From the NCBI RefSeq assembly GCF_000162475.2, contig NZ_KI391971.1, positions 1,015,008 to 1,079,007 on the forward strand: a stretch of DNA of 64,000 nucleotides, read 5' to 3'. Positions 1-9,289 of the stretch are shown piece after piece. A program made the position numbers and the translations under genes. The notes under the pieces are model-generated. The model was given only the letters and a program-made list of their open reading frames with translations. It did not search any database and was not told the origin of the DNA. Source of the stretch: Granulicatella elegans ATCC 700633. Lineage in GTDB: Bacteria > Bacillota > Bacilli > Lactobacillales > Aerococcaceae. The first letter of the stretch is position 1; each line of letters begins with the position of its first letter.

Positions 1-530
1 GAAAATTGCATAATCATCATAAACAAAACAAATGGAATAACACTTCCAATGTACCCGTAACCATAACCTGCTGCTGAAATACGGTCCATACGATCATACG
101 TTGTTACATCCATAATCGAACTATCATAAAAAATATTCGATGCAGAAAATCCAATGGCAGAAATCGTATATAAGATTAGTAAGTACATCCATTGATCGCT
201 TCCAGCAAACATCATCCCTAATACAGAAAATACACCTACCATAGTAGAAACTGTAAACATTGGGTTACGATAGCCTCTATAATCCGCTAAGGCACCTAAA
301 ACAGGAGCCATAACTGAAACAACAAAAGTAGCAATCGAGTTTGCATATCCTAAATATGCTGTCGAATTTGCGGCAGTTACCCCCGCATTAGTTGTAACTG
401 TTTTAAAGAAAATTGGAAAAATAGCTGTTGTAATCATTAGTGAATACACTGAATTAGCCCAATCTTGTAAAATCCATGAAAATTCTTCTTTTGTATAACG
501 ACTTGCAAAAAACTTACGAATTGCAGACAT
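1..530 (-). CDS. UMF1-family (Atg22-like) MFS transporter, 3' end missing
   Basis: The N-terminal 176 residues of a membrane transporter; the gene runs off the left edge of the window. The translation begins MSAIRKFF and carries WILQDWANSVYS near residue 21, the WxxxDWANSxY signature of the UMF1 branch of the major facilitator superfamily (Pfam ATG22-like). Hydrophobic segments follow, including one containing the MFS-like loop GALADYRGYR. The substrate is not predictable; bacterial members are annotated only as permeases. The ATG at 528-530 follows a GGGGAA stretch. It lies 16 bases downstream of clpX on the same strand with no terminator between, so read-through from clpX is possible. The family call is firm, the function is not. 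Confidence 0.8.
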   Translation of the reverse strand, partial: MSAIRKFFASRYTKEEFSWILQDWANSVYSLMITTAIFPIFFKTVTTNAGVTAANSTAYLGYANSIATFVVSVMAPVLGALADYRGYRNPMFTVSTMVGVFSVLGMMFAGSDQWMYLLILYTISAIGFSASNIFYDSSIMDVTTYDRMDRISAAGYGYGYIGSVIPFVLFMMIMQF

Positions 531-546
531 AAAATTCCCCCTAAAA

Positions 547-1785
547 TTAAGCTTTCAATAATTTACCTTTTTTATTGTACAATTCTGGTTGTCCTTCATT
601 TTCTACAACCTCTTTTGTCACAATTACTTTAGAAACTTCGTCTCTACTTGGAATTTCAAACATTAAATCCATCATAACAGATTCAATAATCGAACGTAAT
701 CCACGTGCACCAGTTTTACGTTCAATCGCTTTAGCTGCAATAGCATCTAATGCTTCCTGAGAAAATTCTAATTCAACTTCATCCATTAAGAAAAGTTTTT
801 GATATTGTTTCACTAATGCATTTTTAGGTTCTGTTAAAATAGATACTAAATCTTTTTGTTCTAATTTTTCTAATGCTGCAATAATTGGTAATCGTCCAAT
901 AAATTCTGGAATTAATCCAAATTTTTGTAAATCTTCTGGAATAATCATTTGCATCAAACTTTCATGCTCGCTAAAGTTTTTATTTGAAGAACCAAATCCA
1001 ATGACTTTCGCTCCTAGTCTCTCTTTAACAATTGTTTCAATGCCATCAAATGCTCCACCTACGATAAACAAAATATCTGTAGTATCGATTTGAATCAATT
1101 CTTGTTGTGGATGTTTACGTCCACCTTGAGGAGGAACAGATGCAATCGTTCCTTCTAAAATTTTTAATAAAGCTTGTTGAACACCTTCACCACTTACATC
1201 ACGAGTAATCGATACATTTTCACTTTTACGTGCGATTTTATCAATTTCATCAATATAAATGATTCCTTTTTGTGCACGTTCAACATCATAATCTGTTGCT
1301 TGAAGAAGTTTAAGTAAAATATTTTCCACATCTTCCCCAACATATCCTGCTTCAGTTAATGTTGTCGCATCCGCAATTGCAAATGGTACATTTAATAGGC
1401 GTGCTAATGATTGAGCTAAGTAAGTTTTCCCTGAACCGGTTGGTCCAATTAAACAAATATTACTTTTTTGTAATTCCACTCCATCATCTTCTACTAAATG
1501 ATTAATTCGTTTATAGTGATTATAAACAGCAACTGCTAGTGCTTTTTTAGCATTTTCTTGACCAATTACATAATCATTTAAAATTTCACGAATTTCTTGT
1601 GGTTTTGGAACTGTAATTTCTCCTTCAAAAAACTGTGTTAATAATTCTTCATCAATAATTTCCTTACATAAATCTACACATTCATTACAAATAAACACAT
1701 CTGGTCCAGCGATGATTTTTTTCACTTGATCTTGTGACTTCCCACAAAATGAACAACAGACATGTTTTGGTTCATCTTTATACAA
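547..1785 (-). CDS. clpX: ATP-dependent Clp protease ATP-binding subunit ClpX
   Basis: AAA+ unfoldase that feeds substrates to ClpP in the cytoplasm. In order: an N-terminal zinc-binding domain with Cys pairs at about 11/14 and 33/36, Walker A GPTGSGKT (about 114-121), Walker B IIYIDEID (175-182), the IGF loop that docks on ClpP (262-264), and the sensor-2 GARGLRSI near the C terminus. The length of 412 residues is normal. The frame opens with TTG at 1783-1785, preceded by GGAGGG at good spacing, and there is no ATG before the zinc finger, so a TTG start is likely. It follows tig on the same strand, a common Firmicutes order, but a hairpin at 1891-1920 separates them. Confidence 0.97.
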   Translation of the reverse strand: MYKDEPKHVCCSFCGKSQDQVKKIIAGPDVFICNECVDLCKEIIDEELLTQFFEGEITVPKPQEIREILNDYVIGQENAKKALAVAVYNHYKRINHLVEDDGVELQKSNICLIGPTGSGKTYLAQSLARLLNVPFAIADATTLTEAGYVGEDVENILLKLLQATDYDVERAQKGIIYIDEIDKIARKSENVSITRDVSGEGVQQALLKILEGTIASVPPQGGRKHPQQELIQIDTTDILFIVGGAFDGIETIVKERLGAKVIGFGSSNKNFSEHESLMQMIIPEDLQKFGLIPEFIGRLPIIAALEKLEQKDLVSILTEPKNALVKQYQKLFLMDEVELEFSQEALDAIAAKAIERKTGARGLRSIIESVMMDLMFEIPSRDEVSKVIVTKEVVENEGQPELYNKKGKLLKA

Positions 1786-1890
1786 CTAAGAACCCTCCAT
1801 TTCATTTTTGACACTATATATAGTAGATTAGCATATCTGACTTATTTGAACAAGGAAAGTCCATTGTGTAATAAACTTTTTCCTATAAAA

Positions 1891-1920
1891 AAGAACAATC
1901 TTGTTTCCAAGATTGTTCTT
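1891..1920 (-). terminator. Intrinsic terminator downstream of tig
   Basis: A 13-base perfect inverted repeat (AAGAACAATCTTG and its complement) around a 4-base loop. On the minus strand it is followed by TTTTATA. It lies 15 bases past the tig stop codon and before clpX. Confidence 0.8.
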
Positions 1921-1934
1921 AAATAGTTTACAAA

Positions 1935-3215
1935 TTAAGCTTCTACTGCAGAATCAGTAATTAAAGCTAATGCTTTTTTCATTGAAATATCGTTTTTCAA
2001 CATTTCAACTGAAACAGCTGCACGAACAGCTCCTTCTTCCATACCATATTGAGCAGCTAAATCTTTCACTTCTGCGTCAACATCAGCATCAGTAACTTCA
2101 ATGTTTTCATCTTTAACAATTTGTTCTAATACTAAGTTAGTTTTAGTACGTACATCAGCATCTTTTTCCATCATTTTGTGTAAGTCTGCTTCTGTTGTAC
2201 CTGTAATTTGGTAGTACATTTCTGGTGTAATACCGTTACGACGCATGTCGTTTAAATAGTGTTGCATTTGACGGTGTACTTCTTCGTGAACCATTTCTGC
2301 TGGTAATTCTACGATTTCAGCATTTTCAACTGCTTGACGTAATGCTAAGTCAGCTACAGCTTCATCAGCTGCTTCAGCTTTAGCTTCTTCTAATTCTTTA
2401 CGGAATTTTTCTTTTAATTCTGCTAATGTTTCAACTGAATCATCAACATCTTTAGCAAATTCATCTGTTAATTCTGGTAATTCTTTTGTTTTAACTTCAT
2501 GAACTGTTACTTTGAATACCGCATCTTGACCTTTTAAGTTTTCAGCATGGTATTCTTCAGGGAATGTAACTTTAACTTCAACGTTGTCGCCTTCTTTAGC
2601 GCCTACTAATTGATCTTCAAATCCAGGAATGAATGAACCTGAACCTAATTCTAATGAGTAGTTTTCACCTTTTCCACCTTCGAACGCTTCTTCACCTAAG
2701 AAACCTTCAAAGTCGATTACAACTGTATCTGCTAATTCAGCAGCACCTTCTTTAACAACTAACTCAGCTGCTTTAGCTTGTTCTTGTAATAAACGATCTT
2801 CTACATCTTGTTCAGAAACTGTACGATCTTGTTTTTCAACAGTTAATCCTTTGTATTCACCTAATTTAACTTCAGGTTTAACAATTACAGTTGCTTTGAT
2901 CACCCATGGTTGACCTTTTTCCAATGATTCGATATCAATTTTTGGTTGAGTTACTGGGAAAATACCAGTTTCTTCTACTGCATTGTCATATGCATCAGGT
3001 AATAAGAAGTTTAATGCATCTTGATATAATGCTTCTTCACCATACATTTTGTTGAAGACTTGACGACTTACTTTACCTTTACGGAAACCAGGAACGTTTA
3101 AGTTCTTTTTCACACGGTTAAAAGCAACTTCTAAACCTTGTTTAATTGATTCTTCTGAAATTTCAAATGTTAACACAACTTCATTTGTGTTGATTTTTTC
3201 AAATTTTGCTGTCAT
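1935..3215 (-). CDS. tig: Trigger factor, ribosome-associated chaperone and prolyl isomerase
   Basis: Cytosolic chaperone that binds nascent chains at the ribosomal exit tunnel. The N-terminal domain contains the ribosome-binding loop around residue 45 (GFRKGKVSR, matching the family GFRxGKxP signature). A central FKBP-type PPIase domain (about 160-245) and a long acidic, alanine/glutamate-rich helical C-terminal domain follow. The length of 426 residues is typical. The ATG at 3213-3215 is preceded by GGAGG. The gene is divergent from recU across a 237-base spacer that must hold both promoters. Confidence 0.97.
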   Translation of the reverse strand: MTAKFEKINTNEVVLTFEISEESIKQGLEVAFNRVKKNLNVPGFRKGKVSRQVFNKMYGEEALYQDALNFLLPDAYDNAVEETGIFPVTQPKIDIESLEKGQPWVIKATVIVKPEVKLGEYKGLTVEKQDRTVSEQDVEDRLLQEQAKAAELVVKEGAAELADTVVIDFEGFLGEEAFEGGKGENYSLELGSGSFIPGFEDQLVGAKEGDNVEVKVTFPEEYHAENLKGQDAVFKVTVHEVKTKELPELTDEFAKDVDDSVETLAELKEKFRKELEEAKAEAADEAVADLALRQAVENAEIVELPAEMVHEEVHRQMQHYLNDMRRNGITPEMYYQITGTTEADLHKMMEKDADVRTKTNLVLEQIVKDENIEVTDADVDAEVKDLAAQYGMEEGAVRAAVSVEMLKNDISMKKALALITDSAVEA

Positions 3216-3423
3216 AGCTTTCCTCCAAAAAATTCTTACTTCATCAAATTTAATTGATGAGCGTTTTACATACTCATTTATTTTACAACACCTTTGTAAA
3301 ATTGTAAAATATTTCTGATAATTTTTTTGAATTATTCTTTAAAATTTTCATTTAGAAATCAAATTGTAATCTAGTTGTTGCGAATCTTAACAATAATTTT
3401 AGCTTTTACACTAAAATCAATGG

Positions 3424-3429
3424 TATAAT
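3424..3429 (+). promoter_or_regulatory. Extended -10 promoter of recU-pbp
   Basis: TATAAT preceded by TGG gives an extended -10 (TGnTATAAT) 23 bases upstream of the recU ATG. The -35 region is weak, as is usual for extended -10 promoters. The rest of the 3216-3452 spacer is very AT-rich and shows nothing else that I can name. Confidence 0.6.
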
Positions 3430-3452
3430 AGGTAAAGATTAGGGGTGATATT

Positions 3453-4037
3453 ATGATTCAATACCCAAAGGGACAGCAGAGAGTCTCCTCTCCTCAAACT
3501 TCTACTGTTTCATATGGTAGTCGTGGAATGTTCTTAGAAACTTTATTGAATCAAACAAACGATTATTATCGATTAAGAAAAATAGCTGTTATTCATAAAA
3601 AGCCCACTCCAGTACAAGTCGTTAAAGTGGATTATCCTAAGCGAAGTGCTGCTGTTATTAAAGAAGCTTATTATCGTCACGCTTCTACTACTGATTATAA
3701 CGGTGTTTATCGTGGGTGCTATATTGATTTCGAAGCTAAAGAAACGAAAAATAAAACTTCGTTTCCATTTATAAATATTCATGAACATCAATTACAACAT
3801 ATGGAAGATTGTATCTATCAAGGTGGAGTTGTTTTTGTTATCTTTTATTTTTCTAGTTTAAATGAGTATTATTTACTTGAAAGTCAGTATCTAATTTCAT
3901 ATATAAGAGAAAACAAAGATGGAAAAAAATCTATTCCATTAACTTATATACGTGAAAACGGAATGCAAATTCCTCTAACCGTACAATCCATTTTAGACTA
4001 CATTCCCATTGTTGATCAATTGATTGATAAAATTTAG
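3453..4037 (+). CDS. recU: Holliday junction resolvase RecU
   Basis: Metal-dependent endonuclease that resolves four-way junctions during recombination and chromosome segregation; it cooperates with the RuvAB complex, which is encoded at 20404-22013. The diagnostic central block runs GVYRGCYIDFEAKET then NKTSFPF and NIHEHQLQHM, holding the acidic and lysine active-site residues. The length of 194 residues fits the family. The ATG follows AGGGGTGATATT. The 3' end overlaps the longest open frame of the PBP gene, and true translation of the PBP starts 10 bases after the recU stop, so the two are coupled in one operon, as in Bacillus and streptococci. Confidence 0.95.
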   Translation: MIQYPKGQQRVSSPQTSTVSYGSRGMFLETLLNQTNDYYRLRKIAVIHKKPTPVQVVKVDYPKRSAAVIKEAYYRHASTTDYNGVYRGCYIDFEAKETKNKTSFPFINIHEHQLQHMEDCIYQGGVVFVIFYFSSLNEYYLLESQYLISYIRENKDGKKSIPLTYIRENGMQIPLTVQSILDYIPIVDQLIDKI

Positions 4038-4047
4038 GAGGTTTTCT

Positions 4048-6537
4048 ATGCCAGAAACACGCCAAACAAGACGTAGTCAAACAAATAAAAAGACTACAAA
4101 AGGAAAGAAGAAATCTATTTTAAAGAGAATCCTCATTACTTTATTTTCAATTTTTGTAATTGGATTTACTATTTTAACGGGATTATTCTTCTACTATGGT
4201 TTTACTGCACCTGAGATTACGGCTGCAGACTTACAAGGAGCAACTGAAACTCAAATTCTTGATATGAATCAAGAGTTGATTACAAAACTCGGTGGAGAAA
4301 ATCGAGATTTAATTGAACCAGAAGAAGTTCCACAAGGATTAAAAGATGCCATTACTTCAATTGAAGATAAGCGTTACTATTCCCACTTAGGAATTGATCC
4401 AATTCGTATTGTTGGTTCATTTGTTCGTAACTTGCGTGCAGGACATATTACTCAGGGTGGTAGTACAATTACTCAACAATTGATTAAACTATCTGTTTTC
4501 TCTACTAAAAAAGAAGACCAAACTTACAAACGTAAAATTCAAGAAATATTATTAGCTTTACAAATTGAACGAGAATTTTCAAAAGAACAAATTTTAACAT
4601 ACTATTTAAACAAAGTTTATATGGCTAATAATACTTATGGATTTGGTACTGCTGCTAATTACTACTTTGGAAAAGAATTGAAAGAATTAACGATTCCGCA
4701 ATTAGCACTACTCGCTGGAATGCCACAAGCTCCAAGTTCATATGATCCATATGCTCATCCAGAACAAGCTCAAGAACGTCGTGATATTGTATTACAATCT
4801 ATGAAAGATAATGGCAAATTAACAGACGCTCAATTACAAGAAGCAAAAGCAACTCCGATAACTGAAGGCCTAATTGCCGAACATGAGCAAGTATCAACAG
4901 ATGATAATCGTTTAATCTTTGACTCATTTTTAACAATGGTAGCCGATGAAGTAAAAGAAAAAACTGGCTTAGATGTTTATTCAGATGGATTAACGATTGA
5001 AACAACTGTAAATTCTCATGCTCAAAATCGTTTATATGAAATTTTAAACACTAATAGATATGTTCAATATGTAGATGATAAAGTTCAAAATGCTGTTGTT
5101 ATGTTAGACTCTACTACTGGTGCGGTAAGAGCTATTAATGGTGGACGTAAACAAACTAATTTATTAGCATATAATCGTGCCATTCAAAATGACAGAAGTA
5201 CGGGTTCAAGCATTAAACCAATTATGGATTACGGCCCTGCTATTGAATATTTAAATTATTCGACTGGTCAAACAATGGTTGATAAACCGACAAAATATTC
5301 TAGCGGTTTTGAATTAAACAACTGGGATAATCAATATATGGGAACAATGACAATGCGTAGAGCTTTAGTATTGTCTCGTAATACTCCTGCCTACCAAACA
5401 TTTAAAGCAGTAGGTAACGATAATGTTCAAGCTTTCCTTAAAAAATTAGATTTATCAGTTATGAATGACGGAAAAGAATCATTAGTAGAAAGTAATGCAA
5501 TTGGCGCAAACTTATCACCATTGAAAATGGCAGCAGCTTACACTGCTTTCGCTAACTATGGTACTTATTCGAAACCTTATACCGTTACAAAAATCACAAC
5601 ACGAGATGGTCAAGTTTTACAGTTTAAACCTGAACAACATCAAGCAATGAAAGACTCTACAGCATATATGATTACAAATATGCTAAAAGATACTTTCACT
5701 TATGGATTTGCAAATGATTTAAAAATGGGAAATCTTCCTCATGCTGCTAAAACAGGTTCATCCAACTATACACCTGAACAAAAACGTGCAATGGGAGCAA
5801 GTGAAACAGATAATATCATTCCTGATTCATGGTTCATTGGGTACTCCCCTGCCTACACAATTTCAATATGGACTGGCTATGACAATCCTTATACAGCAGG
5901 AAGTGGCTTAACATTAACAGAACAAGCTTATTCTAAATGGATTTATGGTCACTTAATGAATTATGCCATGAAGCAAACTCCTGTTAAAGATTGGGAACAA
6001 CCTTCTAGTGTTGTATCTTCACCAATTATTGTTGGTTCAAACCCATTAGCATTAGCTGGACCAAATACTCCTTCTGATAGAGTAAGTACAGAATTATTTG
6101 TAAAAGGAGCTTTACCTACTGAACAATATGTTGAAGAAAAAATTGCTCCGCCTTCAGGATTAAACGTAAGTTATGATGCTACTAAAAAAGAAGTTACTGT
6201 AACTTGGAATGCAGTAAAATCTGATGGAGATAAACCAAGTTATACCATCAGTGTTGGTGGTCAAACACAAACAGTTGACAAGACAAGTGCAACCTTTAAA
6301 AATATTACAGGTGAATCTGTTCAAATTAGTTTATCTGTCTCTATTAAAGGTAAAACATCAGATCCAGTAACTCATGAATTAAAATTAGGTACTAAAGCCG
6401 AGGAAAAACAAGAAACAAGTACTACAACTATTCAACAAAATCCTCAGCAACAACAACCGCCACAACAAAATGGACAAACTACACAGTTACCGACAAGAAA
6501 TGAAACAACAACTCAATCCGCTGGTCAAAATAACTAA
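4048..6537 (+). CDS. Class A penicillin-binding protein (PBP1a type): glycosyltransferase/transpeptidase
   Basis: Bifunctional peptidoglycan synthase anchored in the membrane. A basic cytoplasmic tail is followed by one transmembrane helix (about 26-50). Next is a GT51 domain with catalytic Glu in SIEDKRYYSH (about E106) and the GGSTITQQ block. The transpeptidase domain has SxxK (S387-S-I-K390), SRN (443-445) and KTG (568-570). A fibronectin-III-like module (about 690-770) and a Gln/Thr-rich tail close the protein. I start it at ATG 4048 because AGGAGG lies six bases upstream; the longer frame from 4024 would include that ribosome binding site and the recU end. The length is 829 residues. It pairs with recU, the classical recU-ponA arrangement; this one could be named pbp1A or ponA. 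Confidence 0.95.
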   Translation: MPETRQTRRSQTNKKTTKGKKKSILKRILITLFSIFVIGFTILTGLFFYYGFTAPEITAADLQGATETQILDMNQELITKLGGENRDLIEPEEVPQGLKDAITSIEDKRYYSHLGIDPIRIVGSFVRNLRAGHITQGGSTITQQLIKLSVFSTKKEDQTYKRKIQEILLALQIEREFSKEQILTYYLNKVYMANNTYGFGTAANYYFGKELKELTIPQLALLAGMPQAPSSYDPYAHPEQAQERRDIVLQSMKDNGKLTDAQLQEAKATPITEGLIAEHEQVSTDDNRLIFDSFLTMVADEVKEKTGLDVYSDGLTIETTVNSHAQNRLYEILNTNRYVQYVDDKVQNAVVMLDSTTGAVRAINGGRKQTNLLAYNRAIQNDRSTGSSIKPIMDYGPAIEYLNYSTGQTMVDKPTKYSSGFELNNWDNQYMGTMTMRRALVLSRNTPAYQTFKAVGNDNVQAFLKKLDLSVMNDGKESLVESNAIGANLSPLKMAAAYTAFANYGTYSKPYTVTKITTRDGQVLQFKPEQHQAMKDSTAYMITNMLKDTFTYGFANDLKMGNLPHAAKTGSSNYTPEQKRAMGASETDNIIPDSWFIGYSPAYTISIWTGYDNPYTAGSGLTLTEQAYSKWIYGHLMNYAMKQTPVKDWEQPSSVVSSPIIVGSNPLALAGPNTPSDRVSTELFVKGALPTEQYVEEKIAPPSGLNVSYDATKKEVTVTWNAVKSDGDKPSYTISVGGQTQTVDKTSATFKNITGESVQISLSVSIKGKTSDPVTHELKLGTKAEEKQETSTTTIQQNPQQQQPPQQNGQTTQLPTRNETTTQSAGQNN

Positions 6538-6543
6538 ACTCCT

Positions 6544-6568
6544 ACCCCTTCTCTAATAGAGAAGGGGT
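6544..6568 (+). terminator. Intrinsic terminator of the recU-pbp operon
   Basis: The inverted repeat ACCCCTTCTCT / AGAGAAGGGGT with a 3-base loop is followed by TTATTTTTGCTTTT on the plus strand, seven bases after the PBP stop codon. Confidence 0.9.
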
Positions 6569-6590
6569 TTATTTTTGCTTTTATGTATAA

Positions 6591-6620
6591 AAAAACACGC
6601 TAGATATCTAGCGTGTTTTT
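6591..6620 (-). terminator. Terminator of rny (stem palindromic, possibly bidirectional)
   Basis: A self-complementary stem AAAAACACGCTAGAT / ATCTAGCGTGTTTTT. On the minus strand it lies two bases after the rny stop codon and ends in a T-run; the plus strand also ends in T, so it can back up the PBP terminator. Confidence 0.85.
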
Positions 6621-6622
6621 CA

Positions 6623-8188
6623 TTATTTAGCATATTCTACAGCTCTTGTTTCACGAATAACTGTAACCTTAATATGTCCTGGATATTGTAATTCTTCTTC
6701 AATTTGTTTACGAATTTCACGTGCTAATAAAATTGAACTTGCATCATCAATTTTCTCTGGATGAACCATAACACGGATTTCACGACCCGCTTGAATGGCA
6801 AAGCTACGTTCCACACCTTCGTGTTCATTAGCAATAGCTTCTAATCGTTCTAAACGACGAATGTAGTTTTCCAAGGATTCACTACGTGCTCCTGGTCTTG
6901 CAGCTGATAAAGCATCTGCTGCAGCTACTAATATCGCAATTGTCGAGGTTGCTTCTACATCTCCATGGTGAGATGCAATTGCATTAACCACAATTTTGTT
7001 TTCTTTATATTTTTGAGCAATTTCCGCACCTATTTCTACGTGGGAACCTTCAATTTCATGATCTAATGCTTTTCCTAAATCATGTAATAAACCTGCTCTT
7101 TTCGCTAGATTTACATCTTCACCTAGCTCACCAGCCATAATTCCTGCCAGTTTGGCAACTTCAATACTATGATTTAAAACATTTTGTCCATAACTTGTAC
7201 GGAAATATAAACGACCTAAAATTTTAATTAAATCTGGATGTAATGAATGAATGCCAACTTCAAACGTTGCTTGTTCCCCAATTGAACGAATTCTTTCATC
7301 CATTTCCTTACGAGATTTTTCAACCATTTCTTCAATTCTTGCAGGGTGAATACGTCCATCTGCAATTAATTTTTCTAAGGTCATTTTAGCAATTTCTCTA
7401 CGAATTGGATCAAATCCACTAAGTACTACAGCTTCAGGTGTTTCATCAATAATTAAATCAATACCTGTTAATGATTCTAAAGTACGAATATTTCTTCCTT
7501 CACGTCCGATAATTCGACCTTTCATCTCATCATTTGGTAATGTCATAACTGTCACAGTATTTTCAGCAACTAAGTCAGCTGCTGAGCGTTGAATTGCTTG
7601 TAAAATAATACTTTTAGCAGCTCTATCTGACTCGTCTTTAGCACGTTGTTCAGATTCTTTTACCATTACTGCACGTTCGTGACTTAATTCCTCACGTGTT
7701 TCTTGCATAATAATTTGTTGAGCTTCTTCTCTACTAATGGTTGAAATTCGTTCCAATTCAGCTTTTTGTTCAGATAACACAGAGTCAATTTGTTCTTCTT
7801 TTTCCGTCATGACTTGTGCTCTCTCTTGAAGTTTATTCTCTTTATCTTCAATAGATTGTTCACGTTTTTCAAGAACTTCATCTTTACGATCAAGATTTTG
7901 TTCTCTTTGAATCATCCTTTTTTCTTGAAGTAAAACTTCATTTCTTCTTTCTTTTAACTCATTTTCAACTTCAGTACGATATTTATGATTTTCTTCTTTA
8001 GCTTCTAATAATACTTCCTTTTTTAATCGGTCAGCATCTTTTTTTGCATCTTCTAAAATCATTTCAGCCGATTCACGAGCAGCTACAACTTTTTTCTCAT
8101 AATTGGATTTGAAAACAAAATATCCAGCAACAATTCCGATTACTAAAGTTAAGATCGCGAGGCCTCCAGTTAATAGTGCTGAGTTCAT
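6623..8188 (-). CDS. rny: Ribonuclease Y, membrane-anchored endoribonuclease
   Basis: Endoribonuclease that initiates bulk mRNA decay in Firmicutes. An N-terminal transmembrane helix (about 5-27) is followed by a long charged coiled coil (about 30-200), a KH domain with [15 protein letters not shown] (about 230-245), and an HD metal-dependent domain with [12 protein letters not shown] (about 365-376) and ASHHGD. The length of 521 residues is canonical. The ATG at 8186-8188 is preceded by GGAGGTGA. The leader between nrnA and rny contains competing inverted repeats (8242-8290). Confidence 0.97.
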   Translation of the reverse strand: MNSALLTGGLAILTLVIGIVAGYFVFKSNYEKKVVAARESAEMILEDAKKDADRLKKEVLLEAKEENHKYRTEVENELKERRNEVLLQEKRMIQREQNLDRKDEVLEKREQSIEDKENKLQERAQVMTEKEEQIDSVLSEQKAELERISTISREEAQQIIMQETREELSHERAVMVKESEQRAKDESDRAAKSIILQAIQRSAADLVAENTVTVMTLPNDEMKGRIIGREGRNIRTLESLTGIDLIIDETPEAVVLSGFDPIRREIAKMTLEKLIADGRIHPARIEEMVEKSRKEMDERIRSIGEQATFEVGIHSLHPDLIKILGRLYFRTSYGQNVLNHSIEVAKLAGIMAGELGEDVNLAKRAGLLHDLGKALDHEIEGSHVEIGAEIAQKYKENKIVVNAIASHHGDVEATSTIAILVAAADALSAARPGARSESLENYIRRLERLEAIANEHEGVERSFAIQAGREIRVMVHPEKIDDASSILLAREIRKQIEEELQYPGHIKVTVIRETRAVEYAK

Positions 8189-8241
8189 TGAGTCACCTCC
8201 GTCTCATTTTTAATTTTTCAAAATTAATTGCATAAACAATC

Positions 8242-8290
8242 GTTGGATAGAATAATCCAACTCAATAACCATTGTATTATTCTATCCAAC
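8242..8290 (-). repeat. Inverted repeat with competing hairpins in the nrnA-rny spacer
   Basis: Two perfect 15-base arms (8242-8256 and 8276-8290; arm GTTGGATAGAATAAT) can form one long stem. A third complementary copy (8255-8261) lets the left arm instead form a short 7-bp hairpin (8242-8261). The two structures are mutually exclusive. On the minus strand the element is downstream of nrnA (ending at 8310) and upstream of rny. No proper U-run follows it, so it is either a weak terminator or processing site for nrnA, or a leader structure for rny. Confidence 0.6.
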
Positions 8291-8309
8291 TAAAGTCAAC
8301 TATAAGTCT

Positions 8310-9281
8310 TTATTTATTCAATGAAGCAAGAAATTTTTTAGAAGATTCATTTAGTTCTTCAGACATTTGATGAACTTCTTCTAAAGATTTCACAACAGCA
8401 CCAGACGCTAGAGGATGTCCTCCACCTCCATGGTTCGCTGCAATTTCATTTACGATTGGTCCTTTTGAACGTAAATTACAACGATATGTACCATCTGGTT
8501 GCTCTACGAATAGACACCAGCAATATACACCTTCAACTGTACTAGGTAATGAAATGACCCCATGCGTTTGATGTTCTTCTACTCCAAACTCTTTTAATTG
8601 TTCTTGGCTTAAAATCGTAATTGCTACTCCATTTTCAGAAATATCCATATTTTGGTAAATATAACCTGCTAAACGACTTACTGAAACAGGATTTGTAATC
8701 ATATGATAAGCAATTTCTGAAATTTTCACTGGAAATTCTAATAATTTAGATACCATTTCAAAAGTCACAGTTGTTGTTGCTGGATATAAGAAACGTCCTG
8801 TATCCCCTACAATTCCTGCATATAATGCATTTGCAACTTCTTCGTTTACTTTCCAAGGGGAGTTTTCATTAAATACAAATTGACATAAAATTTCACTTGT
8901 ACTACTTGCAGTTGTGTCTACATAAGAAATCTTTCCATAAACATCTCTATCAGGATGATGATCGATTTTAATCACCTCTGATGGATTTACCTCATATGGT
9001 GAATCAATACGAGGCGTATTCGCTGTATCGTTCACAATAATTAATGAAGCATCAAAAACTTCTTGAGAAATTGTATCCATTGTACCAATATATGCTAAGT
9101 CATCATTCATTTCTCCTAAAGCATATACTGTTTTATTTGGATAAGTTGCTTCAATAATTTTTTTCAATCCAATTTGAGAACCGATGGCATCTGGATCTGG
9201 CAACTCATGTCGTAAAATAACGATTGAGTCTGCTTTTTGAATTTCTTTATCAATAGCTAATAAGTATTCTTGTTTATTCAT
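8310..9281 (-). CDS. nrnA: Bifunctional oligoribonuclease / pAp phosphatase NrnA (DHH family)
   Basis: DHH/DHHA1 phosphoesterase that degrades nanoRNAs and dephosphorylates 3'-phosphoadenosine 5'-phosphate. Motif I is seen as HELPDPDAIGSQ (about 25-36), then VNDTAN, the DHH motif KIDHHPD, and the C-terminal GGGGHPLASG substrate loop of the DHHA1 domain. The length of 323 residues fits. The ATG lies 8 bases after the spxR stop codon on the same strand, as in the ytoI-nrnA neighbourhood of Bacillus subtilis, so it is probably co-transcribed with spxR. Confidence 0.92.
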   Translation of the reverse strand: MNKQEYLLAIDKEIQKADSIVILRHELPDPDAIGSQIGLKKIIEATYPNKTVYALGEMNDDLAYIGTMDTISQEVFDASLIIVNDTANTPRIDSPYEVNPSEVIKIDHHPDRDVYGKISYVDTTASSTSEILCQFVFNENSPWKVNEEVANALYAGIVGDTGRFLYPATTTVTFEMVSKLLEFPVKISEIAYHMITNPVSVSRLAGYIYQNMDISENGVAITILSQEQLKEFGVEEHQTHGVISLPSTVEGVYCWCLFVEQPDGTYRCNLRSKGPIVNEIAANHGGGGHPLASGAVVKSLEEVHQMSEELNESSKKFLASLNK

Positions 9282-9289
9282 CTTTTATA

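Noticed and set aside
1812..1823. Palindrome ACTATATATAGT upstream of clpX as a CtsR site
   Set aside because: CtsR binds direct heptad repeats (GGTCAAA type), which are absent; the palindrome is simple AT-rich sequence.
4799..5005. Minus-strand open frame of 68 codons inside the PBP gene
   Set aside because: It is antisense to a well-conserved coding region, has no ribosome site and a low-complexity Leu/His-rich product. The other antisense frames (for example 22262-22552, 35517-35819, 39057-39356, 55696-56037) were rejected for the same reasons.
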